Below, piece after piece: positions 1 to 9,967 of a stretch of DNA of 64,000 bases; the first letter of the stretch is position 1; each line of letters begins with the position of its first letter. The notes beneath the pieces were generated by a model. The model was not told where the DNA came from. It made no database searches and worked only from the letters and a program-made list of their open reading frames with translations. Position numbers and translations under genes: made by a program. This stretch comes from Roseibium sp. MMSF_3544 (GTDB lineage Bacteria; Pseudomonadota; Alphaproteobacteria; Rhizobiales; Stappiaceae). The DNA lies in the NCBI RefSeq assembly GCF_030732845.1, contig NZ_JASHKA010000004.1, positions 1-64,000 of the forward strand. Direction: 5' to 3'.

Positions 1-87
1 AAACTGATTGTGTTTGGTCACCAACCAGTCTCAGATCTTCAATGTGAGTGAACAACCTTCTTAGATTTCACACCTAGGGTATGGACC

Positions 88-486
88 CTAACCTCTTTCG
101 ACCTTCTCCACCGGGCCACCCTGTTTCACCCAGTCGGTGAAGCCGTCTTTCAGGTGGGCGGCTTCAAATCCCATGTCCATGAGTGTTGAAACCGTCAGGG
201 CCGAGCGCCAGCCGGACGCGCAGTGGAAAATGAACTTCCTGTCCTCAGAAAAAATTTCCTTGAAATAAGGGCTTTCAGGATCAACCCAGAATTCGATCAT
301 GCCGCGCGGGCAATGAACGCTACCTGGAATGAAGCCAAGTTTCTGGCGTTCGCGAATATCCCGGATGTCGATGACAACGATACCGGGATCATTGTGCAGC
401 CGTATCGCCTCCCCGGTCTCGACCTCTTCGATCCGTTCCCGTGCGCGGGCGACCATTTCGGCCGACGACAACTTGAGCTTCGCCAT
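88..486 (-). CDS. Rhodanese-domain protein
   Basis: A single rhodanese (sulfurtransferase-like) domain of about 132 residues, probably cytosolic. The core reads IVVIDIRDIRERQKLG, then GFIPGSVHCPRG, then the active-site loop HCASGWRS, whose cysteine would carry the persulfide. I start at the ATG at 486, which is preceded by a GGGGAAG ribosome-binding site. A longer reading from 546 adds 20 residues but would overlap holC. The gene lies just downstream of holC on the same strand and may be co-transcribed. The substrate is unknown; single-domain rhodaneses serve thiosulfate, selenium or tRNA-thiolation chemistry. The domain call is firm, the role is not. Confidence 0.85.
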   Translation of the reverse strand: MAKLKLSSAEMVARARERIEEVETGEAIRLHNDPGIVVIDIRDIRERQKLGFIPGSVHCPRGMIEFWVDPESPYFKEIFSEDRKFIFHCASGWRSALTVSTLMDMGFEAAHLKDGFTDWVKQGGPVEKVERG

Positions 487-503
487 ATGCAGCTTCCCCG
501 GAG

Positions 504-956
504 CTATGCCTTTTTCTCCCAGCCACCTTGAGGTGTCTGTTGCCAATAGGCAATTTCAAACCCCTCCGCTTTTGCTTCTTTCCAGCGCTGCCGGGCTTCG
601 GTGACGGCAGTTTCGTCATTGCCGTCGAACATATAGATCGCCCGCTTGTACGCATTAAGTGGCGGCGGTGCGGCCCGATCGACCAGAAAGCGCACGTCGG
701 CCTCGTTCGGATTGTCCTGCTCGGCGGTTAGATAAATCGGCTGATGCTCCGCATAACCATCGGTTTTGGTTCCGTGCGGCAAAAAGCTGTCGTCGGCAAA
801 TGTCCACAAATGGGCGTCAAGCGCGTTGCAACGTTCTTCGCTTCCCGTCTGCACAACAACTTTCCAGTCGCGTTCAAGGCACTTTTGCAGCAGCTGCGGC
901 AGTGCCATCTCAAGCGGCTTGTGCAGCAAATGGTAGAAAACCACTTCAACGCTCAT
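504..956 (-). CDS. holC: DNA polymerase III chi subunit
   Basis: A 150-residue protein, close to the length of E. coli HolC (147 aa), which links the clamp loader to single-strand DNA-binding protein. The family features are the N-terminal FYHLLHKPLEMALPQLLQK helix, the GSEERCNALDAHLWTF segment, a LPHG turn, and the PIYLT and YMFDG strands. In many alphaproteobacteria holC directly follows pepA. Here both are on the minus strand, but 439 bases separate them, and those bases hold an opposite-strand mini-gene and a terminator. holC therefore probably has its own promoter in 957-1220. The ribosome-binding site is weak. Confidence 0.93.
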   Translation of the reverse strand: MSVEVVFYHLLHKPLEMALPQLLQKCLERDWKVVVQTGSEERCNALDAHLWTFADDSFLPHGTKTDGYAEHQPIYLTAEQDNPNEADVRFLVDRAAPPPLNAYKRAIYMFDGNDETAVTEARQRWKEAKAEGFEIAYWQQTPQGGWEKKA

Positions 957-1140
957 GTTTGTCCGGAGCCCCTCTCAGCTTCTGATAGGTAGACCGTGCA
1001 AAGTCCTGCCCTGCAGTTGTCAAAATGTGATGCGTGCCTGCAACAGTCATTCATTCAATTCCATTTCGCGGCAAAGACGGCATAGACAGGTCACAAGACT
1101 CGTATCATTAACCCTTCGCAAATGTCGATTGACTAGGGTC

Positions 1141-1166
1141 TGATCCTGGGGACGATCCAAGGATCA
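1141..1166. promoter_or_regulatory. Inverted repeat upstream of the 38-aa peptide gene
   Basis: Arms at 1141-1150 and 1157-1166 pair with one mismatch around a 6-base loop. The element lies 55 bases before the mini-gene start at 1222, between divergent holC and the mini-gene. It could be a regulator site or an RNA hairpin in the leader; the sequence does not decide which. Confidence 0.3.
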
Positions 1167-1221
1167 TATTTGGCGGCCGGTGCACGGTGTTTCCGAACCG
1201 GTGCAAAAGGGGATTTAGTGA

Positions 1222-1338
1222 ATGATTGCACGTGTTGTTTTGTTTTGTGCATTGGTGGCCGTCGTTGCAGGCGCCACATTAGGAATGGGAATGCTGGTTG
1301 AACCGGCAACTGCCTGCCAGACCTACAAAACGTGCTGA
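1222..1338 (+). CDS. 38-aa secreted or membrane mini-protein
   Basis: A short ORF with ATG at 1222 and an AGGGGA ribosome-binding site eight bases upstream. The product starts MIARVVLFCALVAVVAGA, a hydrophobic signal-peptide-like or membrane segment, and ends in a short tail containing two cysteines (ACQTYKTC). It is read opposite to both neighbours and ends about 20 bases before a strong hairpin terminator, which supports it as a true transcription unit. I know no family for it. It might be an entericidin-like lipoprotein, since a cysteine at residue 32 follows ATA, but the lipobox is poor. Function unknown. Confidence 0.55.
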   Translation: MIARVVLFCALVAVVAGATLGMGMLVEPATACQTYKTC

Positions 1339-1354
1339 GCAGACCGGAAAGAAT

Positions 1355-1388
1355 TTAAAAAAACCCGCCGAAACGGCGGGTTTTTTGT
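1355..1388. terminator. Bidirectional intrinsic terminator
   Basis: A perfect 7-bp GC stem (1364-1370 with 1374-1380) around AAA. It is flanked by an A-tract on the left and a T-tract on the right, so it can end transcripts from both directions: the mini-gene on the plus strand and pepA on the minus strand. Confidence 0.9.
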
Positions 1389-1395
1389 TGTCCGA

Positions 1396-2898
1396 TCAGC
1401 TTTCGTAATGATCGGCGACAAGCTGATTGAGCAGCCTCACGCCGTATCCGGATGCCCAGCTTTGGCAAATGTCGTCCTTTGGCGCACCGAAGGCAGTGCC
1501 CGCGATATCGAGATGTGCCCAGGGAACATCGTTGGCAAAACGCTGCAGGAACTGGGCTGCTGTAATGGAACCAGCCCAACGTCCACCCGTGTTCTTAACG
1601 TCCGCATTCGGCGTGTCGATGATCTTGTCGTAGTCCTTTGATAGCGGCAGGCGCCAGACCGGTTCGCCGCTCGCCTTTCCCGAAGCAATCAGTTTTTCGG
1701 CGAGCTCGTCATTGTTGGCGAAAAGACCGGCATTCAGATTGCCGAGAGCCACAAGAACGGCACCGGTCAGAGTCGCAAGATCGATCATGATGGCCGGCTT
1801 GTACTTCTGCTGCGTGTACCAAAGCGCATCGGCCAGCACCAGCCGCCCTTCCGCGTCCGTATTGAGGATTTCAATCGTCGTACCGGACATGGCAGTAACG
1901 ATGTCACCCGGACGCTGGGCATTGCCGTCCGGCATGTTTTCCACCAGTCCGATAACACCCACGACATTGGCCTTGGCCTTGCGGGCGGCAATGGCATGCA
2001 TCACACCGACCACCGCTGCCGCTCCGCCCATGTCTCCCTTCATGTCTTCCATACCGCCAGCCGGTTTGATGGAGATCCCGCCGGTATCAAACACAACGCC
2101 CTTGCCGACAAACGCGACGGGAGCATCCGCCTTTTTGCCGCCGTTCCAGCGCATGACCGCAAGACGCGGAGGGCGCACGGAACCCTGGGCAACCCCAAGC
2201 AAAGCCGCCATCTTGAGCTTTTTCATTTCCTTTTCGCCCAGGATCTCTACCTCGACACCGAGAGCTTCGAGCTCGGCAGCTTTTTTGGCAAATTCAACCG
2301 GACCCAGAACATTTGCCGGCTCGTTGACCAGATCGCGCGCAAGCATCACACCATCGGCAATCCCTTCCGAAGCGCTCCAGGATTTTTTCGCTGCTTTCAG
2401 GTCTTCGACCTTGAGAGACAGTTTCAGGTCCTTGCCGTTTTCGCTGTCGTCCTTTTTCTTGGATTTGTAGGTGTCGAAGGAATAGGCGCGTAACTTCGCG
2501 CCCATGGCGAATTCCGCGACAGCTTCGGATGAAAACTCTACCCCATCCGGTGCTTCAAGCAGAACAGTGGCATCCTGAGCTTTGGCTTTCTGAAGTGCGG
2601 CGAACACGGCGCCGCCGAACGAACGCCAGTCCCCCGCTGCAATATCCGCAGCCTTGCCGATACCGAAAACAATCAGCCGGTCCAGTGCAAGACCTGCGGG
2701 GGCGACGAGATCGAGGCTGGATTTCTTCTTTCCGGAAAACCCGGCAATTCCGGCAGCACGCGCCAATCCTCCTTCAAGGCCCGACACGACATCGCCCGAA
2801 ATTTTGCCGAGACTCAGGTCGTCCGCCGCCAAAAGGACGACGACGCCCCCTTTAGGAGCGTCCAGTTTGGAAAAGGCGATTTTTGCAAGTTTGGTCAT
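1396..2898 (-). CDS. pepA: Leucyl (M17) aminopeptidase PepA
   Basis: A 500-residue cytosolic M17 aminopeptidase, a hexameric two-metal enzyme removing N-terminal residues from peptides; in E. coli it also binds DNA. The catalytic C-terminal domain has the metal and active-site blocks [10 protein letters not shown] (K266, D271) and the family signature NTDAEGRL at 346-353. The N-terminal Macro-like domain is less conserved. I start at 2898 (MTKLAKIAF), which has an AAGGAC site. A longer frame adds 43 unrelated residues that run into the promoter region shared with divergent lptF. Identification is secure. Confidence 0.96.
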   Translation of the reverse strand: MTKLAKIAFSKLDAPKGGVVVLLAADDLSLGKISGDVVSGLEGGLARAAGIAGFSGKKKSSLDLVAPAGLALDRLIVFGIGKAADIAAGDWRSFGGAVFAALQKAKAQDATVLLEAPDGVEFSSEAVAEFAMGAKLRAYSFDTYKSKKKDDSENGKDLKLSLKVEDLKAAKKSWSASEGIADGVMLARDLVNEPANVLGPVEFAKKAAELEALGVEVEILGEKEMKKLKMAALLGVAQGSVRPPRLAVMRWNGGKKADAPVAFVGKGVVFDTGGISIKPAGGMEDMKGDMGGAAAVVGVMHAIAARKAKANVVGVIGLVENMPDGNAQRPGDIVTAMSGTTIEILNTDAEGRLVLADALWYTQQKYKPAIMIDLATLTGAVLVALGNLNAGLFANNDELAEKLIASGKASGEPVWRLPLSKDYDKIIDTPNADVKNTGGRWAGSITAAQFLQRFANDVPWAHLDIAGTAFGAPKDDICQSWASGYGVRLLNQLVADHYES

Positions 2899-3135
2899 TC
2901 GGGGTCCTTGTAGAGAAATCTTGCCGGGAAAGATCGCTTTGCGGCCGGTCTCGGCAGTGCGTTTGAAGAGCTGCGGTATTGTCAGCAAATCATGGGGTTT
3001 CAACATCTTTTCGGCAAGAGCCGACAAAATTAATGTATATTAACCATGCTTATTTATGCGCCATTCACCACATTACGTGTTATTCGGTGCTGGGCGGAAT
3101 TATCACTGTTTGCAGAGGAACCGGTCCGGCCGCAC

Positions 3136-4320
3136 ATGAAGACGCTTGAACGCTACATAATTCGCCGGACACTTTATGCATTCACCCTCACGATTGCGGC
3201 GATGACAGGAGTGGTTTGGGCAACGCAGGCGCTCCGCCAGCTTGACCTTGTCACCTCGAAGGGACAGACGATCGTTCAGTTCGTCGGCATCACCATGCTT
3301 GCGCTTCCGTTCCTGATCATGATCGTCGCGCCGTTCGCTATGATGATTGCGCTGATCCTGGTGCTGAATGCGCTGTCCGGCGACAGCGAACTCATTGTTA
3401 TCGACGCCAGCGGCGGCTCGAGATTTCTCGTACTCAAACCCGTTATACTCTTCTCCGTCGCCGTGATGGGGATGATCGCCTTCCTGTCTCTTTACGTCGC
3501 GCCCACGGGGCTGGCACAGCTTCGGACCGAAATAACGCGCGTCAGGGCCGACCTCGTTGCCAATATCGTCAAGCCCGGCAAGTTCATAAACGTCGAAAGC
3601 GGACTGACCTTTCACATTCGAAACCGTTCGGGCAATGGCACCCTGGATGGATTGCTGTTGCACGACACCAGAGACCCGGAAACGGCTTTCACCTACCAGG
3701 CGGATACCGGCCAGATCGTCGAAGCGGCGGATCGCACACTGCTGGTCATGCAAAACGGAACGATCCAGCGGCGCCCGAAACAGGAAGGCGACATATCCAT
3801 AGTCCGCTTCCAGTCCTACGCATTCGATCTGTCCAACCTGATCCCGGAGGCAGGCGAACCGGTTTTCAAGGCAAGTGAACGGACAACGGCCAATCTGTTT
3901 TCACCCGGCCGCAACGACGCCTATGCACTGAAGCACCCGGACAAGCTCGCCAAGGAACTGCACGAACGGTTCAGTCAGCCACTTTATGCGGTCGCCTTCG
4001 GCCTCATCGTTTTTGCCTTTCTGGGAAAAGCCCGAACAACACGCCAGGGACGCGGTGCCGCTGTTGTCGGCGCAATCGGTTGTTGCGTCATTTTGCGAAC
4101 GGCCGGTTTCAGCGTAACCGCCATCTCCGGCAGCTCAACGGCTCTGCTTGGCCTGCTTTATGTCGTGCCGATCGCCGGCTCCGCCCTGGCTCTTGTTTCA
4201 ATTTTCAAGGAACAGAACGAGCCGCCCAAATGGCTGAACGACTTGCATCTTGCGGTTCAGGACCGGATTGAAGCGTTGAGCAACCGCCTCAACAACCGCC
4301 AGACCGGAGGAGCATCATGA
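3136..4320 (+). CDS. lptF: LPS export permease LptF
   Basis: A YjgP/YjgQ-family inner-membrane permease of 394 residues. With LptG and the ATPase LptB it extracts lipopolysaccharide from the inner membrane. It begins KTLERYIIRRTLYAF and has two N-terminal membrane pairs, a periplasmic beta-jellyroll region (about 130-290, with HIRNRSGNGTLDGLLLHD) and C-terminal helices. The start at 3136 is chosen by homology; the open frame extends to 3046, but those residues fit no family member. The stop overlaps the lptG start by four bases (ATGA), which implies translational coupling. It is divergent from pepA. Confidence 0.95.
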   Translation: MKTLERYIIRRTLYAFTLTIAAMTGVVWATQALRQLDLVTSKGQTIVQFVGITMLALPFLIMIVAPFAMMIALILVLNALSGDSELIVIDASGGSRFLVLKPVILFSVAVMGMIAFLSLYVAPTGLAQLRTEITRVRADLVANIVKPGKFINVESGLTFHIRNRSGNGTLDGLLLHDTRDPETAFTYQADTGQIVEAADRTLLVMQNGTIQRRPKQEGDISIVRFQSYAFDLSNLIPEAGEPVFKASERTTANLFSPGRNDAYALKHPDKLAKELHERFSQPLYAVAFGLIVFAFLGKARTTRQGRGAAVVGAIGCCVILRTAGFSVTAISGSSTALLGLLYVVPIAGSALALVSIFKEQNEPPKWLNDLHLAVQDRIEALSNRLNNRQTGGAS

Positions 4321-5411
4321 TCCTCGGCCGGACCCTGGCAGTCTATTTTTCGAACCGGTTTTTAAAGGCCATACTGGGTCTTTTCCTGTTTGCTGCCGTG
4401 CTCCTGTTTCTGTTCGACGTCCTCGAACTGATCCGAAGAGGCGGTGATCGCGAAGGCTTTTCTGTCCTGCGCGTGTCCCTTATTTCCCTTCTGCGCGTGC
4501 CGCTGCTGCTCGAGCAGGTTATTCCGTTTACGGTCCTTTTCGGCGCCATCGCGGCATTTGTCACCCTTAGCCGCGCGCTCGAACTTGTTGTTACGCGCGC
4601 GTCCGGTATCTCCGTCTGGCAGTTTTCCACGCCGGCAATTGTCGTCGGGGTCCTGTTGGGCGTCCTGTCGATCACCGTCTACAACCCCGCTGCCGTCTGG
4701 TTTCAGCAAAAGTCTGATGAAGTCGCTACAGGTCTGTTCGGCTCCGACCAGACGTTTCTGCTGCAAAGTTCCAACGATGTCTGGGTGCGGCAGGACGGTC
4801 TCGATGGGGAATCCGTCCTTCTTGCAAAGCAGTTGTTGGATGGCGGCACGCGGCTTCTTGGCGTGACCGTATTCACATTCGACAAGGACGGGACATTTCG
4901 CGAGCGCATTGAAGCGGACCAGGCGCGTCTGGGGGATGAGATCTGGTATCTGGATGACGCAATTGTCTACACGACCGAGCAAGATCCACAGCCCTATGGC
5001 CTCTATCAGATCAGTACTTTCCTGACGGCAACCGAAGTGCGCGAGAGCATCGGGTCGCCAGAATCGATCTCTTTCTGGAACCTCCCCCGCTTTATCGAGT
5101 TGGCGAGAAATGCGGGGTTGCCTGCCTATCGGTACAATTTGCAGTACCAGACCCTGCTTGCACGACCGCTTCTTTTGGTCGCTATGATTTTGATTGCGGC
5201 GGCAGTTTCCCTTAAAGTATCGAGATTTGGTGGATTGGGGAGCATGATTCTGGGTGGAATCCTGTCCGGGTTCGTGCTTTACGTTCTCACCGAGCTGGCC
5301 AAGGACTTCGGGGGCGCGGGTATCGTCCCTCCCTTGGTGGCTGCGTGGGCCCCTGGAATATTTGGAGTACTTATGGGTTTGACAATTCTCTTGCATCAGG
5401 AGGACGGATAA
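4317..5411 (+). CDS. lptG: LPS export permease LptG
   Basis: The second YjgP/YjgQ permease, 364 residues, partner of LptF. It opens LAVYFSNRFLKAILGLFLFA, then a long membrane segment, the coupling region EQVIPFTVLFGAIAAFVTLSRALELVVTRASG (which contacts LptB), a periplasmic jellyroll and three C-terminal helices. It overlaps lptF by four bases and is followed after five bases by lptD, so LPS extraction and outer-membrane insertion are encoded in one transcript. Confidence 0.95.
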   Translation: MILGRTLAVYFSNRFLKAILGLFLFAAVLLFLFDVLELIRRGGDREGFSVLRVSLISLLRVPLLLEQVIPFTVLFGAIAAFVTLSRALELVVTRASGISVWQFSTPAIVVGVLLGVLSITVYNPAAVWFQQKSDEVATGLFGSDQTFLLQSSNDVWVRQDGLDGESVLLAKQLLDGGTRLLGVTVFTFDKDGTFRERIEADQARLGDEIWYLDDAIVYTTEQDPQPYGLYQISTFLTATEVRESIGSPESISFWNLPRFIELARNAGLPAYRYNLQYQTLLARPLLLVAMILIAAAVSLKVSRFGGLGSMILGGILSGFVLYVLTELAKDFGGAGIVPPLVAAWAPGIFGVLMGLTILLHQEDG

Positions 5412-5416
5412 GGCCG

Positions 5417-7789
5417 ATGTCTTTGCCGGTTTTCCTGAAGACAGAGATGTGGGCTCAAAAGGGCAGTCTGCTGGCGGCGGCAAGTGTGTTCGCCATCGCC
5501 ACGACGCTCCTCTATTCCGCCGTTCCAGATGCAAGCGCGCAGGATTTGACGAGTAGCCTTGCCGGCCAGGTCAGCCCAGACGAAGAAATGCTGCTGGAAT
5601 CCAGTGAAATCACTTATGATTTCGATGCCGACGTTATTGTCGCAACCGGGGATGTCCAAGTCTTCTATGACGGCAACACGGTCCAGGCGCACCAGATTGT
5701 TTTCGATCGCAAAAGCGGCCAGTTGACCGCACGCGGAAACGTCATCTTCATCGAGTCAACCGGTAATGTGATCCGCACATCCGAAATGACCCTGTCGGAA
5801 GATTTCGCGGACGGGTTCGCCAGAGCCCTTCAGATCGACACAACCAAGCGAACCCGTTTTCTTGCGGAAACCGCCCGTCGCGAAGGCGAGAACGTCACGA
5901 CGATCGAGAATGGTGTCTACACGGTTTACACAAAGCCGACCAATCCGCCGAACAAACCGCCCCTTTGGCGTGTGCGGGCCGAAAAGATCATTCACAATCA
6001 GCAGGAAAAGATCATCCGGTTCGAGAATGCGGCGTTCGAGGTCTACGGAAAGCCGATTGCTTACCTGCCTTATCTGTCGATGCCGGATCCGACCATCAAG
6101 CGAAAGTCCGGTTTCCTCGTTCCGAGCGGCATCATAAACGACAAGCTCGGATATGGCGTCACGATACCCTATTACTGGGCGCTCAGCCCTCATTATGATC
6201 TGACCACGACACTCACGCCGCTCACAAAGCAGGGCCTGTTTACCGACGTGCAATACCGCCACCGGTTCCAGGCTGGTCAAGTCAGTTTTTCCGCCGCAGG
6301 CATTTTTCAGGCACAACCGAGCCAGTTCACCACACGAAGAGCCGATGAGCGCTGGCGCGGTGCGGTGAATTCCACTGCCTCATTTGCGATCAGCCAGGAC
6401 TGGACGTTAGGGTGGAACATCACCTACAAGAGCGACCGGCAGTTTTTCAACGACTACTCCATGGCGTCGTTTGGCGGCGGCAATCCGTCGGAGATCTTTT
6501 TCGAAGGCCGAAATGACCGAAACCTTCTGTCGGTCCGCGCCTATGCGTTTCAGATTTCCCAGGAAGACTACCAGGACAGCGAATTCGACGCGATCGGGTT
6601 CTCCCCGGTCGGCAGCTCGCTTCAGGACAAGCAGCCGCTCGTTCTGCCTGTGATCGACTACGATTATGTCTTTTCCGATCCGATCCTGGCTGGCGAGCTT
6701 TCGCTTGCCGCGAACTTTACTTCGTTGACACGCGATGAAACCGACGCCTTTTCCGTTGATGGCGGAACGACCCCGAAATTCCGTGGTGTCGACGGAACCT
6801 TCTCGCGTTTGTCTTTGCAAGGGGACTGGCGGCGGACATTCATCGATCCGCTGGGTCAGACCTTCACGCCCTTTGCCTATATGCGTGGCGATCTCTTTTT
6901 CCTGGCCTCGCCCGACGCTGATGTGACCGCGCTTGCAGGTGAAAGTTTCGTCGGACGTGCAATGCCTGCCGTTGGCCTGGAGTACCGGTATCCGATTATC
7001 GCAACGTTCAACGGCGGCAACCAGGTTTTTGAACCGATTGCGCAGGTCGTCGCACGGCCTGACGAACAACGGATCGGGGAACTGCCGAACGACGATGCGC
7101 AAAGCATTGTGTTCGATACGACCACATTGTTCGACTACGACAAGTTTTCCGGTTTCGACCGGGCTGAGGGCGGAACACGCCTCAATGTCGGCCTGAATTA
7201 CAAGATGCAGCTCAACAGCGGCTATTATCTCAGTGGCCTGTTCGGACGCTCCTATCACCTTGCGGGTGAAAACTCCTATGCCGTGCCCGATATCCTCGGA
7301 GCAACCGAAGATTCCGGGCTTGCGGCCGATCTTTCCGATTATGTCGGCAGTTTCTATCTCGACACGCAATACGGCGTCAAAGTCGGTGCTCAGGCTCGGT
7401 TCGACAAGGATGACTTCAAGGTCAACCGGCTGCAGGCGCAGGCAAGCGCAATCTACGGGCCTGTCGTTTCTTCCCTTGCCTATGCATTTTTGGGCGAACA
7501 GCCGGATGTCGGCATTGATGCTCCGCGCGAAGAGATTCTCGGCTCGGCAAGTCTCAGGCTTCAGGAGAACTGGCGTGTGTTCGGGTCCATGCGCTATGAC
7601 ATTGAAAACTCAAACATTGTGCAGGACGGTGTCGGCCTGGGATATGACGACGAAGGGTTTTCCTTCTCCGTTTCCTATGCGGAGGACCGCAGCCGCAATG
7701 ACGGTAATGAAGTCGACCGGACCCTCTATTTCCGGATTGGCCTGAGAACAATTGCAAATACGCAAGTTTCGAGCGGCGTTCTGAACTAA
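5417..7789 (+). CDS. lptD: LPS-assembly outer-membrane protein LptD
   Basis: A 790-residue outer-membrane protein that inserts LPS at the cell surface. A signal peptide (about 1-43, ending ASAQ) is followed by the OstA/LptA-like jellyroll (YDFDADVIVATGDVQVFYDG) and a large beta-barrel. The barrel's start shows the family-typical PIAYLPYLSMPDPTIKRKSGFLVPS segment. The start at 5417 follows an AGGAGG upstream of the lptG stop; the open frame reaches 5345 inside lptG. It sits between lptG and surA, whose chaperone product helps fold LptD in E. coli. Confidence 0.95.
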   Translation: MSLPVFLKTEMWAQKGSLLAAASVFAIATTLLYSAVPDASAQDLTSSLAGQVSPDEEMLLESSEITYDFDADVIVATGDVQVFYDGNTVQAHQIVFDRKSGQLTARGNVIFIESTGNVIRTSEMTLSEDFADGFARALQIDTTKRTRFLAETARREGENVTTIENGVYTVYTKPTNPPNKPPLWRVRAEKIIHNQQEKIIRFENAAFEVYGKPIAYLPYLSMPDPTIKRKSGFLVPSGIINDKLGYGVTIPYYWALSPHYDLTTTLTPLTKQGLFTDVQYRHRFQAGQVSFSAAGIFQAQPSQFTTRRADERWRGAVNSTASFAISQDWTLGWNITYKSDRQFFNDYSMASFGGGNPSEIFFEGRNDRNLLSVRAYAFQISQEDYQDSEFDAIGFSPVGSSLQDKQPLVLPVIDYDYVFSDPILAGELSLAANFTSLTRDETDAFSVDGGTTPKFRGVDGTFSRLSLQGDWRRTFIDPLGQTFTPFAYMRGDLFFLASPDADVTALAGESFVGRAMPAVGLEYRYPIIATFNGGNQVFEPIAQVVARPDEQRIGELPNDDAQSIVFDTTTLFDYDKFSGFDRAEGGTRLNVGLNYKMQLNSGYYLSGLFGRSYHLAGENSYAVPDILGATEDSGLAADLSDYVGSFYLDTQYGVKVGAQARFDKDDFKVNRLQAQASAIYGPVVSSLAYAFLGEQPDVGIDAPREEILGSASLRLQENWRVFGSMRYDIENSNIVQDGVGLGYDDEGFSFSVSYAEDRSRNDGNEVDRTLYFRIGLRTIANTQVSSGVLN

Positions 7790-8009
7790 GACCCGGGTTC
7801 GCGTTCTGACCTCAGTCGGTACATCCCATCCGATCCAGCGTGCAATTCACGAAGTTATGTAGTCGTTGATTGTGGCCGGACATTTTAACGCCACGAATTC
7901 GGGCAACATGCCGCTTATGTTTTGAATTTGTGGCCGTGATATGCGAAAAATGCGGACCACAATAACACTAACTTCGGTTTGGCTACGCGCCAGCACGGAT
8001 GGTTTTGCA

Positions 8010-8930
8010 ATGCGGCTCCGCTTCGTATCGGTAATACTCGGCCTAGTCCTGGCGCTGGCCACGCCCCTCGCAACTCCAGCATTTGCAGCGATCAAGGTCA
8101 TCGTGAACGATGTCCCGATCACGGACTACGACATCACGCAGCGCGCGCGGCTTATCACGTTGACGCAGCGCAAGTCCGCAGCGGCTGCCAAACGCGAGGC
8201 AGAGCAGGAGCTTATCGACGATCAAGCGAAACTGTCAGAGGCGGAAAGATACAACATCAGCATAAGCCAGACTCAGGTGGACAACGCGTTCAACAACATC
8301 GCGCGCAACGTTAAAATGTCGCCGGCGCAGTTGAACAAGGCCCTGAGAGGCGGCGGCGTCAAGCCGGAAACCCTGAAGCGGCGGCTCAAGGCGCAACTGG
8401 CCTGGAACCGCCTCCTCCAGCGACGCTTCAGCGGAAGCATCGAGGTTGACGAGTCGGACATTATCGCCGCGCTGCAGAAAAAGGATGAGGCGGATCGGCG
8501 AAAGTCGATTGAGTACGACCTCAAACGCGTCATTGTCGTCGTACCGAAAAACTCCTCCGGCGGTTTCAAATCCAAGCGCAAGCAGGAAAGCAATCAGATC
8601 CGCTCCGCCTTCAACGGCTGCGACGAATCCGGCAGCGTCTTGGGCAAGTATAGCGAAGTCGTCGTCCAGACCATCGGCCGTCGGCTTGAGACCGAGCTGC
8701 CGGAAAGCATGCGGGACGAAATCAACGCGCTCGAACCGGGTAAACTGACCAAACCCTCCACCACCCCGGTGGGTTACGAAATGATCGCGATTTGCGGTAA
8801 GCGGGAAATCGCCTCCGATATCGCCGTTCGTACCCAATTGGAGAGCGAGCTGCAGGTCGAAGCGCAAAAGAACCAGTCGCGCAGGTATCTTCTGGAAGTC
8901 CGCCGCCGGGCGACAATCATTTATCGCTAA
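8010..8930 (+). CDS. surA: SurA-like periplasmic chaperone
   Basis: A 306-residue exported protein. After a signal peptide (about 1-27, LALATPLATPAFA|AIKV) comes a SurA N-terminal chaperone core (VIVNDVPITDYDITQRARLITL), then a single, diverged parvulin-type region with GKYSEVVVQTIGRRLETELPE and the LEPGKLTKPSTTPVGYEMIAIC block. E. coli SurA is longer (428 aa) with two parvulin domains. The family role is chaperoning outer-membrane proteins, including LptD, its upstream neighbour. I start at 8010; an in-frame codon at 7941 would add residues before the signal peptide. Confidence 0.85.
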   Translation: MRLRFVSVILGLVLALATPLATPAFAAIKVIVNDVPITDYDITQRARLITLTQRKSAAAAKREAEQELIDDQAKLSEAERYNISISQTQVDNAFNNIARNVKMSPAQLNKALRGGGVKPETLKRRLKAQLAWNRLLQRRFSGSIEVDESDIIAALQKKDEADRRKSIEYDLKRVIVVVPKNSSGGFKSKRKQESNQIRSAFNGCDESGSVLGKYSEVVVQTIGRRLETELPESMRDEINALEPGKLTKPSTTPVGYEMIAICGKREIASDIAVRTQLESELQVEAQKNQSRRYLLEVRRRATIIYR

Positions 8931-8936
8931 CCTCAC

Positions 8937-9956
8937 ATGCGTCGAAACAAAAAGCCCCTTGCGGTCAGCATGGGCGAACCTGCCGGCATCGGACCGGATC
9001 TGGCCTTGCTCTCCTGGGCAAATCGCAAAAAGCTCGGGTTGCCGCCGTTTTATGTGCGCGGAGACCAACAGCTGTTCGTGGAGCGTGCAAAAAAGATCGG
9101 CATGACACCGCATGTCGTTCCTTGCACACCGAAAAACGCCGTTACCTGTTTTCAAAAAGGACTTCCGGTCGTTCAGACGGGTGAGCCTCTTTCAGATCGC
9201 CCAGGAGAAGAACAAGAGGAGACGGCGCCGTCGGTCGTCGCCTCGATTGAAACCTGCATCGAAGATGTGAAATCCGGTCATGCCGCGGCCCTGGTGACAA
9301 GTCCGATCAACAAGGCTGCGCTCTACAAGACCGGATTTAACTTTCCCGGGCACACCGAGTTTCTGGGAGCACTCGCTGCAAAGCACTGGCCAGGGCAATC
9401 CGCAGAACCGGTAATGATGATTGCCGGACCTGAGTTGATGGTGGTCCCTGTAACGGTTCACATTGCCCTGAAGAATGTACCGGCTGCTTTAACGGAAGCT
9501 CTCATTGTCGAAACGGGGAAAATTGTTGTACAGGATCTCCGTGAGAGATTTGGATTTTCCAATCCGAGACTTGCACTTTGCGGACTGAACCCACATGCCG
9601 GCGAAAGCGGCACGATGGGGACAGAGGACAGGGACATCATCACGCCGGCAATAGAAACGCTCAAGGATATGGGTATTGCCGCGTCCGGACCGCATCCGGC
9701 AGACACCCTGTTCCATCCGGCAGCGCGTGAGACCTACGATTGCGTCCTGGGCATGTATCATGACCAGGTCCTGGTGCCTGCCAAAACGATAGGTTTTGAC
9801 GATAGCGTCAACGTGACCCTCGGTCTTCCCTTTGTCAGGACGTCACCGGACCACGGGACTGCCTACAGTCTGGCCGGAACGGGAATGGTGCGGATTGACA
9901 GTTTTGCGGCCTCCCTGCGCATGGCGCACGCTCTGGCCAATCCTGATCAGGTCTAA
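8937..9956 (+). CDS. pdxA: 4-hydroxythreonine-4-phosphate dehydrogenase
   Basis: PdxA (339 aa) oxidises 4-phosphohydroxy-L-threonine using NAD in pyridoxal-5'-phosphate synthesis. Seen are the N-terminal [12 protein letters not shown], the substrate and metal motifs [22 protein letters not shown] and [11 protein letters not shown], and [12 protein letters not shown]. Together these supply the histidine metal ligands. Length matches the family. It starts six bases after surA and is followed by rsmA, the conserved surA-pdxA-rsmA order. Confidence 0.95.
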   Translation: MRRNKKPLAVSMGEPAGIGPDLALLSWANRKKLGLPPFYVRGDQQLFVERAKKIGMTPHVVPCTPKNAVTCFQKGLPVVQTGEPLSDRPGEEQEETAPSVVASIETCIEDVKSGHAAALVTSPINKAALYKTGFNFPGHTEFLGALAAKHWPGQSAEPVMMIAGPELMVVPVTVHIALKNVPAALTEALIVETGKIVVQDLRERFGFSNPRLALCGLNPHAGESGTMGTEDRDIITPAIETLKDMGIAASGPHPADTLFHPAARETYDCVLGMYHDQVLVPAKTIGFDDSVNVTLGLPFVRTSPDHGTAYSLAGTGMVRIDSFAASLRMAHALANPDQV

Positions 9957-9967
9957 CGGCTCAAGCG

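Noticed and set aside
4362..5534. Minus-strand open frame opposite lptG and lptD
   Set aside because: Charged, repetitive translation and complete overlap with conserved lptG.
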